Positions 22,869 to 33,884 of a stretch of DNA of 64,000 nucleotides are shown here, piece after piece. The stretch is taken from NCBI GenBank assembly GCA_039545315.1, contig BCIM01000002.1, forward strand, positions 461,369 to 525,368, in the 5' to 3' direction. The stretch comes from Kondoa malvinella. Lineage: Eukaryota; Basidiomycota; Agaricostilbomycetes; Agaricostilbales; Kondoaceae. Each line of letters opens with the position of its first letter. The first letter of the stretch is position 1. Made by a program: the position numbers and the translations under genes. Below the pieces are notes generated by a model that was not told the DNA's origin, ran no database searches, and was given only the letters and a program-made list of their open reading frames with translations.

Positions 22869-24656
22869 ATGACTACGCTCAGACTGGACTCGTTGTTGCT
22901 TTCGCCTTCGTCAATGAGCCCGGCTTCACGTTGGGCAGAGTTTGGCAATGCAAGCCCTGATCCTAGCAAAGAGACAGACAGAATGAGATTTATGACACCT
23001 TTGCCTTCGCCTACATCTTTCTTGGAATCCAATAATCCGTTGGGTCAATCAAGAAATCGCAAACACAGCGATGCAGCAAGCGATACATCTTCAGTCACTT
23101 CTTCGCGTCGAAGTCGAACTATGGACTTCTTCAACTCGCCAGTCACTATAGCCAAACCTACTTTTCCTTCTACCTCCTTATCACAATCAACATCCAGTCT
23201 ACAGACATCCAGCGAGAACCATGGCACGCGACTAAATCGATCAGTCTCCGTTACATCTTCTGCAGCTTCGGCACGTTCGCTTTCACCTCCTTCGCCGAGA
23301 TCAAGTCCCGCGCGATTTGTGGATCGTTCAGAAAGACAAGAATACTCTAACGACTCGCTAGGATCGTTAGGCTCGCCTTCTAAAGCATACAGCAGCCGTC
23401 AAGGTTCTCTTGGGCTAGGCAACTCACCTACCAAATCGCATCAACATGACGGCTCAGTCCCTCTCAATCCTCCCAGTCGCTTTCCTACCATCCTTCGACC
23501 GAGACCGAGACACGTCTCCACTTCGAATCGCACACCAGATCACGCTCCCAATCGTTCAGCATCGCCATCTCAAATTTCGCCTACCGAACCTTCTCCCTCT
23601 CAGCAAGTGGATGATGACTTACAACCAGGCAATGCACTCGGTACAGAACATCGCGTCATCCGTCTACTAGGCCAAGGCGCATTCAGCAAAGTCATTCTCG
23701 CAGAACCTGCAAACGGCCAAAAACCAGTAGCTATCAAAGTAGTCGACCGGAAAACGTGTCAGAAGAATGATCGAATGCGAACCAGTGTTATGCGAGAAGT
23801 CGAAGTGCTCAAACACATTCATCACCCATCTCTTATTCACTTGCTCACTTCTTTCAATACTGTCAAGTATACTTGTCTCGTGCTAGAATATGCGCCTGGT
23901 GGGGAATTGTTTGATTTATTGGCTAGTCATCATGCCGATTTCACGGAACCGTTTGTGAGACGGATATTTGGTGAATTGGTTGATGTGCTTGGGTGGATGC
24001 ATAGTATAGGACTAGTGCATCGAGATATCAAGCTAGAGAGTGAGTCCTTGCCAACATCCGAATCATCGACTTGCTGATCCGATAAAACAGTCATCATCCT
24101 CACTGCACATCCTTTCAATCCCGTACCTGCAAGCCTACCCTCACCTTTGATCAAGCTCACCGATTTCGGTCTATCCCGCTTTATCGACTTAAACGAACCC
24201 ACACTCCGAACCCGATGCGGATCAGAAGAATACGCCGCTCCAGAACTAATTATGGGTCAGGCCTATGACGGTCGACAAACAGACGCTTGGGCATTAGGAG
24301 TCGTTCTCTTTGCTCTGCTCACTGGGGCACTACCTTTCCTCGCCAATACAGAAGAGCAACCTGTTGATATGAAGGCTCGCAAAAGCTATTTAATGAAGAT
24401 TGCTCGAGCGGATTATAAATGGCCTGCTGAAGAGGGGAAATTGGTCAATAGAGAGAGCAAACAAGTGTGCGAAAGGTTGTTGGTTCGTGTACCGGCGAGT
24501 AGGGCGAAAGTAGACATGTTGTGGGAAATGGAATGGATGCAAGGTGGGAGCGAGGATTGGCATAGAAAAGACAGTCAGGATGAAGCGGATATCTGGTACA
24601 AGGAGGAAAAGAGGGTCAGCCAGTTGCTTCATTCTGAAGATGCGGAGGTGCCGTGA
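22869..24656 (+). CDS. Serine/threonine protein kinase with long Ser-rich N-terminal region
   Basis: About 250 N-terminal residues are low-complexity Ser/Pro/Thr-rich with many SP and RS sites. A complete kinase domain follows: LLGQGAFSKVILAE (glycine loop), VAIKVVD (ATP lysine), MREVEVLKHIHHPSL (C-helix Glu), VLEYAPGGELFD, GLVHRDIKLE (catalytic loop), LTDFGLSRF (DFG), CGSEEYAAPE (activation-loop APE) and DAWALGVVLFALLTGALPF. One intron splits KLE and IIL at about 24041-24090. The short C-terminus is acidic. The domain resembles CAMK/fungal Prr- or Kin-type kinases; substrate and pathway cannot be assigned. Confidence 0.85.
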
Positions 24657-24888
24657 TGCAGCGTAGACTACACTACACTTTTGTCGTTGTGTTCCGTTGT
24701 ACTATGTAACAATGATTCGGAAGAAATTGCTTGTATAAGGTATTCATCCCAACTCGGCCTTCAAGACAGCAGAGGGAATATGGATACGTGCCAAAAGCGC
24801 GTCATTTCGATATTTATTACTCTCTCTCTGTCAGACTACCAATCTGACTGTCCTCAGACTGTTTTCAAGAGCCCGTCTTGCTACCAGA

Positions 24889-26830
24889 ATGGCCGCAAAC
24901 AGATCGAGCAGTCGCTTAGCAGCTAAAACCCTGAAACGATCTGTATCTCCTCAAGAAGACCTCTCTGCTGCTATTCCTTTGCCTGTGCTGCCCGTTGTCA
25001 AGAGTGAGGCCATCGCTGAAGTCATCGAGCCTCCCAAGAAGCGTAGACGAACTGCCAAAGCCAAAGCAAAGGCAGAAACGGACGAAGAGCTCGACGACAA
25101 GCCTGTGAAGAAAGCACGCAAGGCGAAAGCAGATGCTGAAGATGCAACCGCTGCACCAGATGACGAGGTCAAGCCCGTCAAGAAGCCACGAAAGAAGAAA
25201 ACAGACTTGCCTGAATCCTTTCCTGTTCGTGATAAGGGCGAGAGCAAGAAGTACATTGGCTCGCATTGCTCAGCTGCAGGAGGTACGCTTGCTGTCTGCA
25301 TATATAGCTACGTAGGCTGACCCAGTGGTAGGTGTCGAGTTCTCGCCAGTCAATGTGAGCGACTCAGCCCGTCTCAAAAATAATCTAAGCGATGCATAGG
25401 CACACAAAGTCACTGCACATGCTTTTGCGCTCTTCCTCCGCAATCAAAAACAATGGGCAGCCAAGCCGATGGCAGATAGCAATGTGGACCTCTTTGCTGC
25501 GCGATGTAGCGGTAAGACGGGCAAGGATGACGAGATACTTGCGGACGGGAATGGTTTCGATCGCAAAAAGCATGGTAGGTCACACCTATGAGCTGGAAAT
25601 CACCATTTATGATCATTCGGCAGTGCTGCCTCACGGAAACTACTTGGTGAATTTGGCGAATCCCGATGCAGACAAGTGGAAGAAGTCGTATGCCTGCTTC
25701 CTGGATGAGCTCAAGGTGAGCTTCTGTACCGAATGACCATTCTACCTGATCCTGACATCTGATGGATCGTAATAGAGAGCGGAACAGCTGGGAGTACATC
25801 TTTTCAACTTTCAGTATGTCCACAACAGTAGTTTTGGGCTCTGTTGATACCGAGGCAGTCCTGGCTCTACAACAGGTGCTTGTACGCGCGAAGAAGGTAT
25901 AGCGTCAATTGCCAAAGCCATCAATGCAGCACACAAAGAGACGAGCTTTGTCCGTATTCTCATCGAAAACATGGTAAGCTATTTCATGGCATTCGTCACT
26001 AGTCACTTCGCTCACCTCTCACCTAGGCCGGAAAGGGCAACATTATCGGAGGCAAATTCGAAGACTTGGCTGAAATCATCGCTCTAGTAGACAACAAGGA
26101 TCGAGTGGGAGTCTGTATCGATACAGCACACACTTTTGCAGCTGGATACGACCTCAGATCTGCCGAAGCATATCAAGAGACAATGAGCCAACTGGATAAG
26201 ATCGTTGGACTTAAGTATGTGCTCGCCTTTCATTGCAACGACAGCAAAGCAGAGTACGTGTCTTGCTCAAGCTTTGGTCTTGACAGTGCTCAAATCAACA
26301 TGCAGTCTAGGTACCAATCGAGATCTGCATGAAAACATCGGCATGGGTCATTTAGGCCTCCGAGCGTTCGCCAATCTTTTATCCGATGAGCGGCTTGACG
26401 ACCTACCCTTTATTCTGGAAACACCAATGCTAGATGTGAGCGTCAATTCCGATGTCTTATCTGCATGAGGTTCTGAGAGCTACCGTAGGGCAGATTGGAT
26501 GCCAGCGGTATTGGCGGAGCAGTTTGGCGAAACGAAATCGAGCTGCTGTATCGATTGGAGACTACCAGTAAAGGTTGCAAGCCAGATGAGGTACAGCAAA
26601 AGATTGACGCGGACGAAGTAGTGCAAAGGCTTTTCGGGGCGGTCAAGGACGTTGTTCTGACGAACAGAGAAGAGCAGGAAAAGGCAAAAGAGGCGAAGAA
26701 GGCTGCAAAGGCCGAGGCTAAAGCGAATGGTGAATCGCCAGCAAAGGGTAAGAAGGGCAAGGGCAAGAAGGCAGCGAAAGAGGAGGAGGATGACGGGAGT
26801 GCTCTGTCCGATCTGCCAGACGAGGATTGA
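24889..26830 (+). CDS. APN1: AP endonuclease, endonuclease IV family
   Basis: Zinc-dependent apurinic/apyrimidinic endonuclease of base excision repair, probably nuclear and perhaps mitochondrial. The first roughly 120 residues are Lys/Ala-rich with several nuclear-localisation-like clusters (PKKRRRTAKAKAK, PVKKPRKKKTD). The TIM-barrel core shows KYIGSHCSAAGG, HGSYLVNLANPD, FHPGS, ILIENMAGKGN, GVCIDTAHTFAAGYD, FHCNDSK, HENIGMGHLG and ILETPM, which carry the three-zinc ligands. The C-terminus is a second Lys/Glu/Ala-rich tail ending ALSDLPDED. About seven introns. Both basic tails are longer than in yeast Apn1. Confidence 0.93.
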
Positions 26831-28149
26831 GCAAGACGACGGGCGAGCTTGACGATTCGGAATGGACTGATTCTTGAAGACGAATGCCGAGAAGCCCTTT
26901 ACATATCCGAACTACAATGAAACTGGCGAAAGCCGTACATATTGCACGAAACGATTTCTTCATTGTATTGCTCTTACATACATAATCGCAATCCACAATC
27001 GGATCGAGACGGGAGAGCTGTTTTTGGTGTTTACTCGAGAGACAAATTCAGCTTGCATTGTGATGCTTTTTCATCCTGGAAGTATTCATTGCGATGGGTA
27101 TTTGTACAGCGAAAGCGAAGGTGTATCGCGTGGAATCCGAAGAAGCTGGTGGAATAGTGAAGTGCTGGCAATTGCCGGACGCAGACTGGACCGAGTATAC
27201 TGTGACGGAAGGGATATAGCAGTGCTGAAGTCTAGCCCAGTGCAGTCGCATGGCGCCTGAATCGAAACAGACAAGGACGAGTGCATAGTTCTGCGGCCTG
27301 CTATGGTGCTGAATCCTCATTCGTAGTGGTGCACGAGCAGAACCGCGCCAGATCATCGAAAGCATTTCAGAGCGGTCTTGTGGCCTGTATGTAGGAGCTT
27401 TATGATCCAGTTGAGCAAGCGTAGAGAGCTCAGCGAGGCAGGGAAAGGAGCATCGAGGTAGCGACATGACGGAGAACAACACGGCGCGAGAATTGCTGCA
27501 ACGGCTTGGCTATTGCACTGCACAGTCGGCAGGTGTACTCTCTAGAGCACTGTGTCATCCAAGCTTGACTTTGGGCTTTGGCCGTTCATTGGCGACTCGA
27601 GGTCGAATTCGAGTTGCTATGAAAGACCATTTGCCTGTGTATCTGCCTTGCTTCTATCAGCTCACCTGCTAGCCAGAAGATCATCAAGCCCTATGCTGGC
27701 CGTGGGAATGCTTCCATTCGTCTCACATGACTCCCGGGACCCAAATTGCTGTTCCCTGACCTTGTCTGCTATTTCACGTCTTTTATGTTCTAGCGCGCAT
27801 GTCTTTCGGTCATTTGGAGAGTTTTCTTCGTCTCGCTGGGTCTTGTAACCGCCTGCGACGCATGAAGCGGATGTTCTGTTCTGCGCGACTTGATTTATCT
27901 GGCCAGCAATCAAGGCAAACACTCTGCTTGTGATGTGTTTACTCGCATTTCATGCTGGACTGTGTCATCTCGCCGGACAAGCTTGCAAGAACCAAATTTT
28001 CTGCTCTGCCTTTTCGTGTCGGCATTCGTCAATTCACCGGCCAGGCTAACAGAGCGCATATCTTCACGCTGCTCCTGAGCAACACTAGTAAGTGTGCAAC
28101 AACGTCCACTGAAGGCACTGAGCACAACGATCTCGTGATTTCCCAGAGT
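26831..28149. other. Gene-poor interval
   Basis: About 1.3 kb after APN1. Short ORFs are present on both strands, but none shows family motifs, splice support or a hydrophobic or charged pattern typical of a protein. I see no RNA gene here. It leads into the tRNA-Ser locus. Confidence 0.5.
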
Positions 28150-28523
28150 GTAAAACCTTAACGAGCATGGCAATGTTTGGGCTTGGCACTGCGTGATGAC
28201 GGTCAACTCCCGCTCCAACTCGAACAGGTGCTATATTACTACACGAAGAGTGGATCTAGCACAGTATCAAGCAATCAACCACAGATCATCTTACCATTGC
28301 AAGCATCGCTTGTCAAAGTGAAGAGAAGAGAAGTACAGCATCATCTCAAAGTAGACTCTCAAACCTACATCGCTACAGCAACCGAACATGATCCTTACAC
28401 TCTAGTAATGGTTCTCCGACCGCCCAAATCAGTTCTGCCTCGAAATTTGTTCAAAATTAGACAAAATCGACGCGGTTTGATCAGTTTTGACATGGCAAAC
28501 GCCGCAGGAAGCAGAACAAGGCC
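28150..28523 (+). repeat. Upstream module (U) of duplicated tRNA-Ser locus, copy A
   Basis: About 370 bp immediately upstream of the tRNA-Ser gene. A highly similar inverted copy is found at about 33460-33833. Shared text includes the start near aaccttaacgagcatgg, the stretch around cactctgggaa-free edges onward through tactacacgaagagtgg, and the end cgccgcaggaagcag. It contains an open frame of about 120 codons in copy A, which is broken in copy B, so coding is doubtful. Confidence 0.75.
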
Positions 28524-28622
28524 TTCACGATGGCCGAGTGGTTAAGGCGGTAGACTTGAAGGCTCCCAGAGCCGCGAAATCTATTGACATCTGTCGCGTA
28601 GGTTCAAATCCTGCTCGTGAAG
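28524..28622 (+). tRNA. tRNA-Ser (anticodon UGA) with intron
   Basis: A seven-base-pair acceptor stem pairs ttcacga (28524-28530) with tcgtgaa (28615-28621), followed by discriminator g. The box A region is tggccgagtggttaaggcg. The anticodon arm is tagacttga...atcta, giving anticodon tga. An insertion of about 17 nt (ggctcccagagccgcga) follows the anticodon as a canonical tRNA intron. A class II long variable arm (ttgacatctgtcgc) precedes the T arm gtaggttcaaatcctgc. All points fit a eukaryotic tRNA-Ser. Confidence 0.93.
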
Positions 28623-28885
28623 CTATGAAAACATTGTTTTTGCAATGTTTTTGCACTGGTTTCAACAACCTGGCTTCGACAACCTGTTGCTTGTTTCAAC
28701 GTGCTTGATGGATTCAGAGCTCCAGACCGTTTCTCGTCCAACGCTATGACCGAAGTTGCAGGTCCAGAAGGAAGGCCTGTCGCGTGTACTGGCAGCACCA
28801 CCTTACTTACGCTCCTAGATTGCTATGGCGCGCCAAGCTCTGCACATCAATGCGTCAATACATTCAGATATCTTGCTCAAATCCT
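28623..28885 (+). repeat. Downstream module (D) of duplicated tRNA-Ser locus, copy A
   Basis: Sequence following the tRNA is similar to 33123-33370 on the same strand. Shared stretches include tttctcgtccaacgctatgaccgaa, ggtccagaaggaaggcctgtcg, and gctctgcacatcaatgcgtcaatac. Identity is lower than in module U. No coding evidence. Confidence 0.65.
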
Positions 28886-29316
28886 ACTTTTTCCTGGTTC
28901 TTGCATTCTGCCTAGTCTTTGGTCGCCAAGCATGACCTTCCAAGGCAAGCTGAGTTATTCAGCCTCTCCTCCAACGCATTGAAAGCCCTGCAAAGCAATG
29001 TTAAAAAGAAGGTGGACCCTGCAGAAGGACATATGCAAGAAAGCGGCAGAACAAGTAACAGGAAGTAGCAGAGAAATAGATCATGTGACTAGATTAACTG
29101 TACCATTCAAAGGCCAATTGGACCGACGTGACGCAGCAGGTGGCAGGAAAGAGAAAAAGATTGAGCTCGTAACAATGGAAGGAAGAAGACGAAACAAAAA
29201 AGGCAACCTGCGTCGTTGAAATGGGACCTGCGCCAACAACGCCGCTCGTTGTCCTTCAATAAGATACTCTTGAGAGCAGTTCCGTGTTTGCATCTCTCTT
29301 GATTGTTACAGATGTA

Positions 29317-31023
29317 TTAGAGTCCGCCTGGAAAAATTGCAGCGAAGAAGAGCAGCCCGGCGAAAACGAAGCCAGCGACAGCAAGGCCCCTGCCTTCCAA
29401 CCTTTCTGCGACATCAGTAGCTTCGGCCTTATCGCCAGAAGCGGCTTCAGACTCTGTTCCATCTTCTTCCGTCTCTTCACTGCTGTCTGATGTCTCAACG
29501 TCGGTCCTCGTCCCTTCGTCCCCATCCATACCATCATTGGCAATCCCCTTCTTTCTCGAATGGACCGCGATGCGTTCGCCGGGTACTTTGTAGATAGACA
29601 CCACCGTCTGAGGTCCGAAAAAACTGGAAGAAGTCGCAAGCATATAGCGACCATCAATGTAGACATCTTGGTGACGACTGCCGAGTTGCCTGAAATCCTC
29701 CACCACTGCGCGAACAATCTGAGCCATACTTATCGCTAAGACTTCCATTATGTCAGTAGGGAGAGGTTCAGATCGTTCAGGTATGAGATGTTGAACTCCA
29801 CGCTTGATGACGAGCATGTCCTGATCGCAGATGGTGAACCCAAAGTACTTCATATTGGGCATAGCATGTTGCTTGAGCATTGGTTCGAGTGCTTTTGACC
29901 CAATGTAAGCCGCAGGTCGATACCGGGACACGCTGATATGCAGATCTACCGAATACAGCTTTTCTAGCCAGGGAGAGCCTTCCGGCTGCTGAGCGACAGC
30001 AAGAATGAAATCTTCTGCACAATCTGCACTGAGATGTAAGAAGAGAGTTGTGCATGAGGTGAGAGGCGAGAAGATGCTTTCAAATTCGTATATGTGAACC
30101 TTTCGCAAGGTGCCGAGAGTGAGCCTCTTGACCTGGTGGAGATGGCTGCATAGCGTTTGTAGTCGACTGCCGGTCAGAGTATCGTGAATCCACTTGAATT
30201 CCATACACTCCAACGAGGGAAACCCTCTGCTCAATAACGAAATGAAGCTGTCCAACTGCCGAGCTTCCTTCACATCGTCATGGAAGTCCCAGTTGTGGAT
30301 CCGGTATGAGAGAGAGGTGATTTCAGGAGACAGCTCAGACTCGGTGATGACGGGAAGAGGGACGTTGCGAATGTCAACATGACGAAGGTGCGGCAAGTAA
30401 TAGGCGAATTGTGCCAAGTCCATGGCAGCTGGATTCTTGTCCATGTCGTCACCGATGCTGATGCTGTAATACTTTAGTCGGGGCACACACGGTAGACTTT
30501 GCAGTTCTTTCAATGTAGGTAGGACGAGGATGTTGTCTTCCCAAAATCGATGGCGTCTATTTGTCAGACAATCTACGTCGATCCAGAGCCCTTGTAAACC
30601 GGAAAAGGAGTGTAGAAGGTGAAGAATAGATGTCATGTCGTCCTGACTGCTTTTCAATCCAGCTTCAATTGCCGATTCCAACTCTGGCGTAACCTCATCT
30701 GAACTATAGTCCTCCTCCAGGACTGCGCCCTGCGCATCTCGAACGCGAAGATCGGTTTCCAATGACCAATAAGCTCGGCGAATCAAGTGACCGTAAGAGC
30801 GGTCTACGATCAGTTGTCGCAAGCTCTGGTCCTTCAGGTTCTGGGGAGACAAAGCTTGAAAGAGTACAGGAAGCGCGATAGAGTAGAAGGTCTTGTTGAC
30901 CAGTAGTAGAGGCAAAATGAGTTGGCGAGATGTCTCAAAGTGAAGCGAAGGCTCGCATTTACGATCTTCGGCAATCATAGAGAAGATGCTCTCTAAGATC
31001 TCGACTGGAAAGGGCATCGCCAT
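29317..31023 (-). CDS. F-box-like protein with C-terminal membrane anchor
   Basis: Single-exon frame of 568 residues. The N-terminus MAMPFPVEILESIFSMIAED, then LILPLLLVNKTFYSIALPVLF, follows the pattern of fungal F-box-like domains (Leu-Pro-x-Glu-Ile-Leu start, Trp/Tyr-phe helix end). The middle has LRR-like spacing (LPHLRHVDIRNVPLP, FPSLECMEFKWI). Residues about 490-545 form a Ser/Thr/Glu/Asp-rich linker, and the last 22 residues (LAVAGFVFAGLLFFAAIFPGGL) make one hydrophobic helix, as in a tail-anchored protein. That would place an SCF-type substrate receptor on a membrane. The F-box call is by pattern only; the substrate is unknown. Confidence 0.7.
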   Translation of the reverse strand: MAMPFPVEILESIFSMIAEDRKCEPSLHFETSRQLILPLLLVNKTFYSIALPVLFQALSPQNLKDQSLRQLIVDRSYGHLIRRAYWSLETDLRVRDAQGAVLEEDYSSDEVTPELESAIEAGLKSSQDDMTSILHLLHSFSGLQGLWIDVDCLTNRRHRFWEDNILVLPTLKELQSLPCVPRLKYYSISIGDDMDKNPAAMDLAQFAYYLPHLRHVDIRNVPLPVITESELSPEITSLSYRIHNWDFHDDVKEARQLDSFISLLSRGFPSLECMEFKWIHDTLTGSRLQTLCSHLHQVKRLTLGTLRKVHIYEFESIFSPLTSCTTLFLHLSADCAEDFILAVAQQPEGSPWLEKLYSVDLHISVSRYRPAAYIGSKALEPMLKQHAMPNMKYFGFTICDQDMLVIKRGVQHLIPERSEPLPTDIMEVLAISMAQIVRAVVEDFRQLGSRHQDVYIDGRYMLATSSSFFGPQTVVSIYKVPGERIAVHSRKKGIANDGMDGDEGTRTDVETSDSSEETEEDGTESEAASGDKAEATDVAERLEGRGLAVAGFVFAGLLFFAAIFPGGL

Positions 31024-33089
31024 TGGTGCGGGTTCTGAGCCTTGTTGCCAGAAGCTGAAATTCTACAGCAATTGCACGTCACTAAGCGTAAAGCGAGAAC
31101 CAGAGACGACTTACAGTCATATCGAGGGTAGGACGGACAAGAGCACACCCTGGTGACCCGCTCGAAACGCGAAACCCTTCGAAGCTCGATTTTCGAGACT
31201 TTCGAGACAGTAGTATTGCGTCGTACGAGCTAGCGACACGGTCCAGCACGTCAAGGTCGGTCTGCTGAATGCTCAATCACTTGCTAGCTGTGCGATTAAA
31301 GTTTTGCGATAGCACGACAGTTCCAAGACAAGAGTGACATGATGTACAGTGAAAGCAGCGCTCAGCTCGCAATGCAGAATTGGTCTCCTTCCTTTTTACT
31401 CCCTCTCGACCGCTGTTGCAATAGCCCATCGCTATCCGCCTCATGCGAGATGCCAGCATCGAGGCCGCGGGACTCGGTCATTGAGGAACGACTCACTGCG
31501 ATACGACTACGATACGTGTAGACGACATGTAGCCTGCACCGAGAGCAGGTAGAGATCACCGCGTGTTACCTGGATGCGCCTCAATAACGCGTCACGTAGA
31601 TGCCAGAATCGAGCTAACTCCATCAAAGTCTTCGAGCAGCTTGAGCCAAGTCATGTTGAGCACCTTGAATTCTAGTTGATGTACAAGCAGGCGAGTGCAA
31701 GTAGTCGAAGGCATCCGCGAAGATGCCAAAAACGTAAAGATCGCGCAAACGAATTCGGTAGCTTCAAGGGCGAGACAGAAGTCCTTGAAAGGTTGGCCGA
31801 GAGTCACAACGATCAGGCAGATCGTAGGAGAAGAGGATCATCGAGCTGATTCATATGAATCTGTCCAAGCTCGTTCATTTGGCCATTTGCTAATTCTGTC
31901 TACTAAGTTGATTTTGTGACGATTGACTGACACGGGACATCAGTTCTCTCATTTTCGACACAGATGAAAAGCAAAGCGCACATGTAATAATTTGTCCCCG
32001 AAGTAGTACTGTCTTGCCATAGCGAATGCTCGAAACAGGCAGACATTTCCAAAACAGTAAAGGATCGATAAGACGCGCTGCACAGCTTCCACCCTTAGCA
32101 AAGAGCAAGAGCGACTTCTTCGTTGCCATACAACCGCAAGCGGAAAGACAGACACGCTGGGGAAGAGCAATATCGAGAGTGAACGCCTGCCCAATGCAGG
32201 CCCGAGTTTGCCAGTGACAGACCAAAGTGGGCGAAAAGAGCAAGCACAGAGGAGACAAGCGATGTATACAGCGCTGAACATATACGCAGCCAGGTCGTAG
32301 CTGCTTCTTGCATCTTTGGTACCAAGTACCACTTTCGCAAAGATTTCCGCCACACGAGAGCGATTTCTCGCTGTTCAGAGATGTGACATCGGGTCACTCA
32401 ATTCTTGCTTTGAGCCAATCAAATTGTATAGAAGCATGCTTTGAGTGGTCACGATCAGGACCTTGCTATCTACGATACGCGGAAGTAGTTGACAACGCGG
32501 TTCAATCGATTTGAAGTTGGGAAGCCATTAAATCGATATCCACATGCATTTGCGCGGTGTGAGACATCAGGTCGGCCAATTCACGTTCAGACAGATTTGC
32601 AGCTCGTTTACACAGACTGTGTTCCTCCACGGATGTGACCTTGCTCTTGAGAGGTCTTCCAGTTGCCTCTTCTCCGCTAGCTGTCACGACCGAGTCTCGC
32701 TCTCGCCAAGGTCTCAATCCGCCGTAGTTGAACAGTCTCTTCACTCTGCACAAGGACAGAGACAGCAGTCAGTCCAGATTTGGCTTCCTGCGATATTCGC
32801 GAATGCATGTTCGAGCGGTGCTTCTCTCAGAACGATCGTCTTGCGCTGCGACAAGGCTGTGGAGTATCCTTTGCTGCATGGTATCTACCGACTGTTGCCT
32901 TTCACTCGCTTTGTTTGCTCTCTGCTTGGGCGTTCATGAACATGATCTTTGCACTTTGAGGTCTTGCACTTGTCAACAGCGATCTGTAACCTGTATCTGG
33001 CTATAACGCCTGCCTCTTTGTCCTTTCTTTTGCCTCTTGCTATCTTCTCCGTATGTCAGCCTTCTGGCTCGCTGTCAAGTGTCGGGAAA
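31024..33089. other. Intergenic, no supported gene
   Basis: About 2 kb upstream of the F-box-like gene. Overlapping short frames occur, for instance an 83-codon minus-strand frame at 32502-32753 and a hydrophobic minus-strand frame at 31949-32353. None has splice-consistent extensions or family motifs that I can recognise. Confidence 0.45.
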
Positions 33090-33122
33090 GACATCTGTCG
33101 CCGGCTCAAATCCTGCTCGTGA
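33090..33122 (+). pseudogene. tRNA-Ser 3' half, detached
   Basis: The 3' part of the tRNA-Ser gene: variable arm acatctgtcg, a mutated T arm (ccggctcaaatcctgc) and the 3' acceptor strand tcgtgaag. No 5' half precedes it. The 5' half lies about 300 bp further on, on the other strand, so this cannot fold as a tRNA. Confidence 0.8.
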
Positions 33123-33370
33123 AGCGATATAACACGCTCTTTTTGCAGTGCTTTGAGAACCTACGCTTTTTTTTTTGGTGCTCGATCCGTGTGCAGTCGT
33201 TCAGCTTCAGTCTATCAAGTCTTTCTCGTCCAAGGCTATGACCGAAACTGCATGTCCAGAAGTAAGGCCTGTCGAGTGTACTTCAGCACCACTTCACCTA
33301 CGTCCCTGTGTTGCCATGTCTCGTCGAGCTCTGCATATCCATGCGTCAATACGTTCAGACATCTCGCTCG
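33123..33370 (+). repeat. Downstream module (D), copy B
   Basis: Same-strand copy of 28623-28885, directly following the detached tRNA 3' half as in the intact locus. Diverged, with shared blocks around 33226-33262 and 33330-33358. Confidence 0.65.
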
Positions 33371-33419
33371 AGTATGACTCCTCTCTGCTTCTCACCCTCT
33401 ACCCGGTCTGTGCATTTGC

Positions 33420-33459
33420 TAGCCTTCGTCCACCGCCTTAACCACTCGGCCATCGTGAA
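33420..33459 (-). pseudogene. tRNA-Ser 5' half, inverted
   Basis: Read on the minus strand: ttcacgatggccgagtggttaaggcggt, then gacgaaggct, corresponding to the acceptor 5' strand, D arm and anticodon 5' strand up to the intron. After that the sequence diverges. It is joined to the inverted U module (33460-33833) exactly as in the intact locus. Confidence 0.82.
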
Positions 33460-33833
33460 GGGTTATTCTGCTTCCTGCAGCGTTTGCCATGTCAAAACTG
33501 ATCAAACCGCGTCGATTTTGTCTAATTTTGAACAAATTTCGAGGCAGAACTGATTTGGGCGGCTGGAGAACTACTGATAGAGTGTAAGGATCATGTTCGG
33601 TTGCTGTAGCGATGTAGGTTTGAGAGCATACTTTGAGATGATGCTGTACTTCTCTTCTCTTCACTTTGAAAGCGATGCTTGCAGTGGTAAGATGCTCTGT
33701 GGTTGATTGTTACTTTGCTAGATCCACTCTTCGTGTAGTAGTATAGCACCTGATCGAGTTGGAGCGGGAGTTGACCGTCATTACGTAGTGCCAAGCCCAA
33801 ACATTGCCATGCTCGTTAAGGTTTTGCACTTTG
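33460..33833 (-). repeat. Upstream module (U), copy B, inverted
   Basis: Reverse-complement copy of 28150-28523 at high identity, including tggcaatgtttgggcttgg and tactacacgaagagtgg. Small indels break the long frame present in copy A. It ends about 50 bp before the start codon of the seven-TM gene, so part of that gene's promoter region derives from it. Confidence 0.8.
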
Positions 33834-33884
33834 AGGCGGGTTCCCTTCAGAGCACCCAAGGCCAGCTCTACAGCAGCTACACGT

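Noticed and set aside
31949..32397. Hydrophobic minus-strand frames suggesting a membrane protein
   Set aside because: Overlapping frames with no consistent splice path, no start context and no family motif.
32502..32753. 83-codon minus-strand frame with protein-like composition
   Set aside because: Not linked to other exons, no homology recognised. Kept only as a note within the intergenic entry.
33804..33884. Upstream Met for the seven-TM protein
   Set aside because: The extra 27 residues are encoded largely at the edge of the repeated U module and add no typical N-terminal feature; the Met at 33885 is preferred.
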